DNA from: Acidobacteriota bacterium
Lineage (GTDB): Bacteria; Acidobacteriota; Aminicenantia; Aminicenantales; Saccharicenantaceae
Length of the DNA: 64,000 nucleotides
Assembly (NCBI GenBank): GCA_039683095.1
Contig: JBDKSB010000012.1
Span: forward strand, 156,293-220,292
Direction of reading: 5' to 3'
Shown in pieces: positions 31,802 through 38,868 of this stretch (position 1 is its first letter; each line of letters opens with the position of its first letter). The position numbers and the translations under genes were made by a program. Under the pieces are notes generated by a model. The model was not told where the DNA came from, made no database searches, and worked only from the letters and a program-made list of their open reading frames with translations.

Positions 31802-33042
31802 AGCTCCAGATCGTCCGCGAGACCTTCCGCATGGCCCTGGACTCCCTGCGGACCAACAAGCTCCGCTCGCTCCTGACCATCCTCGGCATAGTCATCGGGG
31901 TCATGACCGTCATCGGCATGGTCTCCGTCATCCAGGGGCTCAACAAGAGCTTCCTCTCGGAGCTCCAGTCGGCCGGCTCGGATATCATCATCATCACCAA
32001 GAACGAGGCCGTCCAGATGGGCCGCCGCTCCGAGGAGGAGCGGACGCGCAAGGACCTGACCTTCGACGACGTCCGGGCCCTCCAGCAGGACGCGACGCTG
32101 GCCAGGGCCGTCGCGGTCAGCGTCAACGTCAGCCCGTTCGACCAGGTCGAGATCAAGTACCGGAACGCCAAGAGCGACTCGGCCATCGTCATCGGCATGA
32201 ACGACAAGTGGCCCGCGGTCATGTCGCTCTACCTGCCGCGCCTGGGCCGGTTCATCACCGAGGGCGAGGTCGCCCGCAGCGCCCCGGTCTGCGTCCTGGG
32301 CTCCGAGCTGGCCGACGTCCTGTTCCCGACGACGAACCCGGTCGGCAAGGAGATCCGGGTCGGGCCGGCGGCCTTCACCGTCGTCGGCGTCCTGGCCAAG
32401 CGGGGCCAGATGTTCGGCCAGAGCCGGGACAACTTCGTCGGGCTGCCCATCACGACGCTGATGAAGCATTTCAGCTACGACAAGGAGGCCCTCGAGATCA
32501 TCGCCGCGCCGCGCCAGCCGGACACCCTCCAGGAGACGATCGAGCAGATCAGCGGGGTCCTCCGCCAGCGGCGCAAGGTGCCCTACGGCAAGCCCAACGA
32601 CTTCTCCGTCATGACCCAGGATTCGATGGTCGATCTCTACAACCAGCTGACCGGCGCGGCCTACCTGGTCATGATCGTCATCTCCTCGATCGGCCTGCTC
32701 GTCGGCGGCATCGGGGTCATGAATATCATGCTCGTCTCGGTCAAGGAGCGGACCCGCGAGATCGGCATCCGCAAGGCCATCGGGGCCCGCTCGGGCGACA
32801 TCCTGAAGCAGTTCCTGATCGAGGCCATCGTCCTGACCGGGGCCGGCGGCCTGATCGGCGTCCTGGCCGGGTTCGCGATCGCCCTGACGGTCAAGGCCGC
32901 GACGCCGCTGCCGGCGACGGTCTCGCCCTGGTCGGTCGCGCTCGGCCTCTCGGTCTCGGCCGCGATCGGCCTGTTCTTCGGCCTGGTCCCGGCCCGCAAG
33001 GCCGCCCGCATGGACCCGATAGTTTCCCTCCGCTACGAGTAG
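31798..33042 (+). CDS. MacB-like ABC transporter permease, second subunit
   Basis: The 414-residue protein has the same architecture: KLRSLLTILGIVIGVMTVIG as the first TM helix, a periplasmic domain (VCVLGSELADVLFP region, QSRDNFVGLPITT) and three C-terminal helices around IGLLVGGIGVMNIMLVSVKE and a final GLVPARKAARMDPIVSLRYE. It shares the QSxDNFVxxPITT block with the upstream permease, so the pair arose by duplication. Its start codon overlaps the upstream stop (ATGA), which implies coupled translation. The gene is followed by a low-GC islet. The partner ATPase must come from elsewhere. Confidence 0.88.
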   Translation: MKLQIVRETFRMALDSLRTNKLRSLLTILGIVIGVMTVIGMVSVIQGLNKSFLSELQSAGSDIIIITKNEAVQMGRRSEEERTRKDLTFDDVRALQQDATLARAVAVSVNVSPFDQVEIKYRNAKSDSAIVIGMNDKWPAVMSLYLPRLGRFITEGEVARSAPVCVLGSELADVLFPTTNPVGKEIRVGPAAFTVVGVLAKRGQMFGQSRDNFVGLPITTLMKHFSYDKEALEIIAAPRQPDTLQETIEQISGVLRQRRKVPYGKPNDFSVMTQDSMVDLYNQLTGAAYLVMIVISSIGLLVGGIGVMNIMLVSVKERTREIGIRKAIGARSGDILKQFLIEAIVLTGAGGLIGVLAGFAIALTVKAATPLPATVSPWSVALGLSVSAAIGLFFGLVPARKAARMDPIVSLRYE

Positions 33043-33269
33043 CCCCCGTCCGGGAGCGGCATTCCGGCGATCGGGCCCAGGAGCTGAAGCGCTCCTTCAG
33101 GCTTCAAGATTGGCCGCTATTACGGACGAGGCTCCCCTATCCGCAGAAATAAAATGGGCGAATCCTGGTCTATAAATCGATTGATATCCGCGGAGAGAAG
33201 GATAAACTAAAGAAGGTTAGCAAAGGGGTAGGTTCTTAATTCCCTTGGCGTTTCTGTCGGGGAAAGGGA

Positions 33270-33623
33270 TTGTCAACGTCGTATATCCGAGAAAGACCAC
33301 CCGAAAATCCTTCGAGAGCAATCGATGGGCATAGCCCCCCTGTTGCTATTCCCTTTTCCAGCGGCTATCGTTGTCCATCGGGGAATCAGTTGGTAGCAGG
33401 CGCTGAGCCTGAGTCAAGTCATCAGTACGGCAAGGCACTTGATTTCGCGGGCTCGAGCATAACTTGCTTTTATTCCTTTTTCGCCACCATGTATACAGGG
33501 TGTATGACGGGAAGCAGCTATTTGCACAGAAGTGATGGAATTGTAGTTTTCGGCACAACCAACCCAATACCGTTTCCGAGCGCAACCGTCGTATATGATC
33601 GGGGCCATGCACAATGGGAATGA
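33270..33623 (+). pseudogene. Remnant of an M15-type D,D-/L,D-carboxypeptidase domain
   Basis: The frame is open from 33240; its only candidate start is a TTG at 33270 (no ATG or GTG), giving 117 residues. It contains SGYRCPSGNQLVAGA and SSHQYGKALDFAG, which reproduce the SGYR and SxHxxGxAxD metal-ligand motifs of the M15 peptidases. The third ligand is only suggested by YDRGHAQWE at the end. The usual N-terminal 40-80 residues are missing and there is no ribosome site. The composition is about 50% GC against about two-thirds nearby. I read it as a truncated, probably inactive horizontal acquisition; a short active domain is the alternative. Confidence 0.55.
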
Positions 33624-33652
33624 TCCCCGCCGGTTTCCGAACGAGGGACGAA

Positions 33653-34504
33653 ATGAAACAGGCACTTGCCTTTCTCTGCGTCATGATGCTCCTGACTTCT
33701 GTGGCCGGTGCCCGGACAAAAGAGCAAAATGCGCAGGCGGCCAAACTCGAGGAATTTCGGCTGAAGCTGAAAAGCGAAGCCTTCAACGACCGCGAGGAGG
33801 CGGTCCGATCCATCGGCACGCTCAGGAAGGAAGATCGTTCCGAATTCCTCAATCGTGAGCTCATCCTGCTCTATAAGATGGAGGTCGAACGAGACGCGAA
33901 AAGGATGGAATATGCCGATAAGCCGGGCATGTTCGAAGATAAAGTCCCTAAAGAAATTCAATACACGAATACGGAGGAATTCCATGAGTATTTAGGCATG
34001 TTGGCCAGGCTAATCGCTCAGACAAGAGACCCTGCGATCCTGCCGCTGCTAATAAGAACCATGTTGGAAACCGATGTCCTGATCCCCTATGGAGATCTGG
34101 CCATTGACCCCGTGATACGGGAGATGGAAAGCTCCGGCAACGAGTTCAGGCGACTGGTTGCTTTTGTAACTCTCCGGCAATTCTACACATATAAGGGCGA
34201 GGCCTATGCCCCAAACCCAGAGGCGAAAGCACGCATCGTGGCGGCCGCAATTAAATTCGCGGGACATGACAAGGATGGGCCCAATCGGTCAGGCGCCGTT
34301 GAGTTTCTCGGGGACGTAGGAGACCGAAGCGTTCTGCCTCTTTTGGAGAGGATCGCCGCAGACGACCCCTATCACTTCAGGACCGAAGCTGTGCTCGGGA
34401 TCGACGAAGAGATGCCTCCCGGCGCCAAGATCATCAGGTATCCCGTCAGAAATGCGGCCAGGAAAGCGATCGAAAGAATTAAAGCACGAGACAAAGAAAG
34501 ATAG
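33653..34504 (+). CDS. Secreted HEAT-repeat-like hypothetical protein
   Basis: The gene encodes 283 residues from the ATG at 33653. Upstream in-frame ATGs exist but the signal peptide MKQALAFLCVMMLLTSVAGA begins here. The mature protein is helical, with paired helices of HEAT/armadillo type: REEAVRSIGTLRKEDRSEFL, DPAILPLLIRTMLETDVLI and, at the end, SGAVEFLGDVGDRSVLPLLE followed by VRNAARKAIERIKARDKE. I recognise no enzyme motif. HEAT repeats usually mediate protein binding. GC content and codon use are lower than in most neighbours, and with the M15 remnant upstream it makes up a probable acquired islet. Confidence 0.65.
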   Translation: MKQALAFLCVMMLLTSVAGARTKEQNAQAAKLEEFRLKLKSEAFNDREEAVRSIGTLRKEDRSEFLNRELILLYKMEVERDAKRMEYADKPGMFEDKVPKEIQYTNTEEFHEYLGMLARLIAQTRDPAILPLLIRTMLETDVLIPYGDLAIDPVIREMESSGNEFRRLVAFVTLRQFYTYKGEAYAPNPEAKARIVAAAIKFAGHDKDGPNRSGAVEFLGDVGDRSVLPLLERIAADDPYHFRTEAVLGIDEEMPPGAKIIRYPVRNAARKAIERIKARDKER

Positions 34505-34537
34505 TCTCGTCGGGATGGCCGGCGGCCGCCTCCCGGA

Positions 34538-35728
34538 TCAGGCGTTTTCCGCCAGCCAGCGGGCCGCGGCCTCGACGGCCGCGCCGAGCCGGCTCTTGTC
34601 CGCGGTGACGAGCTCGACGAGCGACGGGCCTCCCCCGCCTTTGACCGGGACGACGGCGGCCACGGCCGGCACGGCCTGGCGCAGGTCCGCCTTCAGGGAC
34701 TCGGCCCGGGCCAGGATGACATGCCCCTGGCTCTCGCCCGAGGCGCCGTAGGCCACGGCGAAATCGCCCCTCCTGACGATGTTGAGGGCCAGGAAGCGGG
34801 CTTCCTCGGGGGTCTTGTCCTCGAGGACCCCGGCGACGACGCGCCCCGGAGCGGCCCGGACGATCTCGGCGGCCTCGAAAGCCGCCAGGCGCTCCTCCAG
34901 CCGGCGGGCCCGTTTCTTGAGGGCCTTGCTCTCGGCGGAGTTCCTCTCGACCTGCCCGCCGACGTCCGCCGCGGCGCAGGAGAACGACGCCGCCAGCTTC
35001 CGGACCGTCCGGTCCTTGGCCCGGTAGTCGCAGAGGGCCCGGCCGCCGCAGAGGAACTCGAAGCGGAGGTTGCCCCGGATCTTCTCGACGCCGCCGAGCC
35101 TGATCAGGCCGATCTCGCCCGTCCGCCGGACGTGGGTGCCGCCGCAGGCCGAATAATCGAAGCCGTCGACCTCGACGACCCGGAGAAGGCCCTGCTTCTT
35201 CGGGGGCCGCCGCAGGGGCACCTCGCCGATCCGCTCCTCCGGGACGAAATAGGTCTTGACCTGGCGGTCCTCCCAGACGACGGCGTTGGCCCGGTCCTCG
35301 ACCCGGTCGCAGTCGGCGTCGCCGATCTTCGGCAGGCCGATCTCCAGCGTGGAGAGGTCGGGGCCCATATGGAAGGAGCGCGTTTCGCCCTTGAGCAGCT
35401 CCCAGAAGGCCTGGGACAGGACGTGCTGGCCGGTGTGCTGCTGCATGTGGTCGAAGCGGACGGCCCGGTCGACGGCGCCGTGGACGCGGCCCTCGGGAGC
35501 GGGGCCGTCGAGGACATGAAGGATGGCGCCCTCGAGATCGAGGACCTGGAGGACGGGGACGCCGCCGAGCGTGCCGCGGTCCCAGGGCTGGCCGCCGGAC
35601 TCGGGGTAGAAGGCGGTCCGGTCGAGCACGACGGCCGGCCGGCCCTCGTGCTCGCGCCGCTCGACGACCTCGGCGTCGAACTCCAGAAGACAGGCGTCGT
35701 CGAAGTACAGCCTTCTCGTTTCGCTCAT
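34538..35728 (-). CDS. Alanyl-tRNA editing protein (AlaX-L type)
   Basis: The 396-residue protein has the AlaRS-type editing domain. Zinc ligands appear in QQHTGQHVLSQAF and SACGGTHVRRTGEIG. It opens with LDRTAFYPESGGQPWDRGTL, as trans-editing AlaX proteins do. A coiled coil (about 255-285) and a C-terminal DHHA1-like domain with KGGGGPSLVELV follow. No class II catalytic domain is present, so it cannot be AlaRS. It deacylates mischarged Ser- or Gly-tRNA(Ala). It is 16 bp upstream of the RNase HIII gene on the same strand. Confidence 0.9.
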   Translation of the reverse strand: MSETRRLYFDDACLLEFDAEVVERREHEGRPAVVLDRTAFYPESGGQPWDRGTLGGVPVLQVLDLEGAILHVLDGPAPEGRVHGAVDRAVRFDHMQQHTGQHVLSQAFWELLKGETRSFHMGPDLSTLEIGLPKIGDADCDRVEDRANAVVWEDRQVKTYFVPEERIGEVPLRRPPKKQGLLRVVEVDGFDYSACGGTHVRRTGEIGLIRLGGVEKIRGNLRFEFLCGGRALCDYRAKDRTVRKLAASFSCAAADVGGQVERNSAESKALKKRARRLEERLAAFEAAEIVRAAPGRVVAGVLEDKTPEEARFLALNIVRRGDFAVAYGASGESQGHVILARAESLKADLRQAVPAVAAVVPVKGGGGPSLVELVTADKSRLGAAVEAAARWLAENA

Positions 35729-35744
35729 GATGCGCTCCTTCGGG

Positions 35745-36425
35745 TCAGACGAGCCGGTCGGCGCCTGCCGCGGCCAGGACGCGGACGGTCGTCTTGAAAT
35801 GGGTCTTGGCGAACCTGGCCAGGATGTCCGGCCCTTTCGCCCGAACGAGCTTCACGGCCGCGGCCTCGACCTGGTCGGACGCGCCCTTCGGCAGCTCGAT
35901 CCCGGCCTCCCGCGACAGGGCGCCGAGCCGGGCCAGGAACTCGGCCCGGGCCAGGATGGAGGCGGCCGCGACGGCCAGGTCCTCCTCGGCCCGCGGCATC
36001 TGGACGAGCTCGATCTCGCGGCCCTTCTGGAGCAGGGCGTTGCGGACGAAGCGCTCGTCGCCGAACTGGTCGGTGATGGCCTTGCCCGCCGGCACGCGCT
36101 CGAGGACGTTCTCGATGGCCCGGGCATGGCCCCAGGCCAGCAGCCGGTTGAGGTTATGCATCTTGCCCCAGAGCTCGTTGTATTTCTCCGGACCGACGGT
36201 CACGACCGAATGGAAGGGGTAGCCCCGCTTGAGCTCCGCGGCGATCTCGCGGCAGCGGGCGTCCGAGGTCCGCTTGGAGTCCTTGACCCCGAGCTCGCGC
36301 AGGACCCCGTCCTGGCCTTCGGGCAGGAAGAAGGCGGCGATGACCAGCGGCCCGAAGAAGTCGCCCTTGCCCGATTCGTCCGAACCGACGCGCCCGGGCT
36401 CGGGAGAGAAGAGCCCGGCGCCCAT
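35745..36425 (-). CDS. rnhC: Ribonuclease HIII lacking the N-terminal domain
   Basis: The 226-residue product starts almost directly at the catalytic domain, GRVGSDESGKGDFFGPLVIA, whose Asp-Glu-Ser-Gly-Lys block distinguishes RNase HIII from RNase HII. A second acidic ligand appears in LGVKDSKRTSD, and DQFGDERFV with ASILARAEFLARL follow. Typical RNase HIII proteins are about 300 residues with an N-terminal TBP-like substrate-binding domain of about 80 residues, which is missing here. The enzyme cuts the RNA strand of RNA-DNA hybrids. The first base of its ATG is the last base of the amidohydrolase TGA (shared at 36425), so translation may be coupled. Confidence 0.88.
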   Translation of the reverse strand: MGAGLFSPEPGRVGSDESGKGDFFGPLVIAAFFLPEGQDGVLRELGVKDSKRTSDARCREIAAELKRGYPFHSVVTVGPEKYNELWGKMHNLNRLLAWGHARAIENVLERVPAGKAITDQFGDERFVRNALLQKGREIELVQMPRAEEDLAVAAASILARAEFLARLGALSREAGIELPKGASDQVEAAAVKLVRAKGPDILARFAKTHFKTTVRVLAAAGADRLV

Positions 36426-38104
36426 CAGTCCTTCCCGTAGACGACGCGGCCGTCGAAAATGGTCATCCGGACCGAGGTCCGCTCGATCTCCTCGGCCGGG
36501 ATGGTGAAGATGTCGCGGTCGAGGACGACCAGGTCGGCGGCCTTCCCCGGCGCGATCGTGCCCTTCGCCGCCTCGGCGAACTGGGCCCAGGCGCCGTTCA
36601 CGGTGTAGGCCCGGACGGCCTCCTCGACGGAGACCTTCTCGGCCGGGACCCAGCCGCCCGGGTTCTTGCCGTCGAGCGTGCGGCGCGTCGCCGCGGCGTA
36701 GATGCCCAGGATGGGGCTCAGCGGCGCGACCGTCCAGTCGGAGCCGAAGGCCAGGACCGCCCCGGCCCGGCGCAGGGACTCGAAGGGGTAGGCCGTCTTG
36801 ACCCGTTCGGGCCCGATCTTGCTCTCGGCCCAGCGGCCGTCGTCGATGGCGTGATAGGGCTGCACGGAGGCCGCGAGCCCGAGCCGCCCGAACCGGGCGA
36901 TATCGGCCGGCCGCTGGTGCTGGGCGTGCTCGACCCGCCAGCGCCGGTCCCGCGGGCCATTGACGGCAACCGCCTTCTCGACCATGTCGAGGAGCATGCT
37001 GACGGCCCGGTCGCCGATGGCGTGGACGGCCAGCTGCAGCCCGGCGCGGTCGGCCTCGAGGATGCGCCGCTCCATGACGCCCGGCGGGAACATCTGGCCG
37101 TTGAGCAGGCCCGAGGTCTTCGGGTCGTCCGCATAGGGCTCGAAGAAATAGGCCGTGGACGAGCCCAGGGAGCCGTCCACGAAACCCTTGAGCCCGGCCA
37201 GCTGGAGATAGGCGTCGCCGAGCGGCGGCTTGATCTTCAGCCGGGCCAGGACGTCGACCTCGGTGATGGGGATATAGACGCTGACGCGGGTCGAGAGACG
37301 CCCGCGCCGCTCCAGCTCCCGGAAGGTCTCGAAGCTCCGCGCGTCGGCCATCTCGCAGACCGAGGTGACGCCGTTTTGGGCCGCGTGGCGCACGGCGGTC
37401 TCGGCGGCCTCGAGCCGCTCGTCCGGGGTCGGCTCGGGCACCTTGGCGTAAACCAGGTCCATGGCCGTGTCCTTGAGGATGCCGGTCGGCTCGCCGGTCG
37501 CCGGGTCCTTGAGGATCTCCCCGCCCGGCGGCGCCGGCGTGTCCTTCGTGACGCCAGCCAGCTTGAGGGCCAGGCTGTTGGCCAGGATCATGTGCTCGTC
37601 GAGGCGGCAGACGCAGACGGGGTTGTCGGGGGTCACGGCGTCGATCCAGTCCCTGCGCGGCAGCTCCACCGGGCTGAACTGCTGATGGTCCCAGTCGCCG
37701 TTCAGGATCCAGCGGCCCGGCCCGAGCTCCTTCGCCTTGGCGGCGATGCGGGCGACGAAGTCCTCGCGGCTCCGGGCTTCGCGGAGCTGGATGCGCCGCA
37801 GGGCGAAGCCGCCCTCCAGGAAGTGGGTATGGCTGTCGATGAAGCCGGGCAGGACCAGCGCCCCGCCGAGATCGACGACCTTGGCCCCGGCAGCCAGGCC
37901 CTTCAATGCCGCCGTCGTGCCGACGTCGACGATCGTACCGCCGCGGACGGCCACGGCCTGGGCCCAGGGCCGGGACGCCTCGCCGGTCCAGACCTTGCCG
38001 TTGATCAGAACCAGGTCCACCATGTTCGCCTCCGGTGCCTTGGCGCAGGCCGTCGCGGCCGCCAGGGCCAGGATCATCGCTGCCACGCAGCTCGTTCTCT
38101 TCAT
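36425..38104 (-). CDS. Amidohydrolase_3 (YtcJ-like) family lipoprotein
   Basis: The protein is 559 residues with a lipobox ATAC (Cys about 20). The metal-binding start of the TIM barrel is GFIDSHTHFLEGG (HxH). Later features are LQLAVHAIGDRAVS, HAQHQRPADIARFGRLGL and AFGSDWTVAPLSPILGI with the terminal Asp ligand. The enzyme family hydrolyses amides or N-formyl groups on small substrates; the true substrate is unknown. Lipid anchoring puts it outside the cytoplasm, which is unusual for the family but recurs in some secretory clades. Its 3' end meets the rnhC start with a 1-bp overlap. Confidence 0.85.
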   Translation of the reverse strand: MKRTSCVAAMILALAAATACAKAPEANMVDLVLINGKVWTGEASRPWAQAVAVRGGTIVDVGTTAALKGLAAGAKVVDLGGALVLPGFIDSHTHFLEGGFALRRIQLREARSREDFVARIAAKAKELGPGRWILNGDWDHQQFSPVELPRRDWIDAVTPDNPVCVCRLDEHMILANSLALKLAGVTKDTPAPPGGEILKDPATGEPTGILKDTAMDLVYAKVPEPTPDERLEAAETAVRHAAQNGVTSVCEMADARSFETFRELERRGRLSTRVSVYIPITEVDVLARLKIKPPLGDAYLQLAGLKGFVDGSLGSSTAYFFEPYADDPKTSGLLNGQMFPPGVMERRILEADRAGLQLAVHAIGDRAVSMLLDMVEKAVAVNGPRDRRWRVEHAQHQRPADIARFGRLGLAASVQPYHAIDDGRWAESKIGPERVKTAYPFESLRRAGAVLAFGSDWTVAPLSPILGIYAAATRRTLDGKNPGGWVPAEKVSVEEAVRAYTVNGAWAQFAEAAKGTIAPGKAADLVVLDRDIFTIPAEEIERTSVRMTIFDGRVVYGKD

Positions 38105-38296
38105 GTTCTTCTCTCGTTCACCTTATATAAAAGAATCCCCCGTCGAAAGCAACTCCCTCTTCAGTCCCTCGTCGATATTATTCGTGAAGATGGGAAGCGA
38201 TACGGCCCGCCGGCGGCGGCCATGCATGACTTTGACGACTGTGGTAAAATAACGGATTCGACGGGCGATCCTTCGCCCGATCCTTCGGAGGATTCA

Positions 38297-38854
38297 ATGA
38301 TCGATGCGACCCAGATCCGCAAAGGAATGATCATCATCATGGACGGCACCCTCTGGCGGGTGATGGAGATGCAGCTCATCACGCCCGGCCGGTGGAAGGC
38401 CATGGTCCAGACGAAGCTGCGCAACATCCTCAACGGCTCCCAGACCGAGCACCGCTTCCGCTCCGAGGAGCGGCTCGAACAGGCCCGCCTCGACGAGCTG
38501 GAGATGGAGTTCCTCTACGAGCAGGGCGGCGAGTACGTCTTCATGAACCTGGAGAACTACGAGCAGGTCTCGCTCGGCGCCGAGACCATCGGCGAGGCCG
38601 TCAAGTACCTCAAGGCGAACACGGTCATCGAGGTCGAGATGTACGAGGGCAAGCCGGTCGGACTCAACCTGCCCCGGACCATGGACTTCAAGGTCCTCAG
38701 CACCGAGCCCCGGTTGCAGGGCGCGACCAAGACGGCCCTCTACAAGCCGGCCGTCATCGAGACCGGCGCGACCGTCCAGGTGCCGGAGTTCATCAAGGAA
38801 GGCGACGTCATCCGCATCGACACGCAGGACGACAAGTACCTCGGCCGGGCCTGA
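38297..38854 (+). CDS. efp: Elongation factor P
   Basis: The protein is exactly 185 residues from the ATG at 38297, preceded by CGGAGGA. It begins MIDATQIRKGMIIIMDGTLW and has FMNLENYEQVSLG, the domain II core. The terminal domain ends GDVIRIDTQDDKYLGRA. EF-P relieves ribosome stalling at polyproline. The tip of the KOW-like loop reads TPGRWKAMVQ: Arg32 stands where E. coli has the modified Lys34, and Trp33 replaces the usual Gly or Asn. No epmA/B or earP gene is visible in the window. It is divergent from the amidohydrolase gene and convergent with the propeller gene. Confidence 0.95.
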   Translation: MIDATQIRKGMIIIMDGTLWRVMEMQLITPGRWKAMVQTKLRNILNGSQTEHRFRSEERLEQARLDELEMEFLYEQGGEYVFMNLENYEQVSLGAETIGEAVKYLKANTVIEVEMYEGKPVGLNLPRTMDFKVLSTEPRLQGATKTALYKPAVIETGATVQVPEFIKEGDVIRIDTQDDKYLGRA

Positions 38855-38868
38855 GCCGGCCCCCCCGT

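Noticed and set aside
33045-33120. Rho-independent terminator after the second permease
   Set aside because: A CTGAAG-CGCTC-CTTCAG hairpin exists, but the stem is short and no T run follows.
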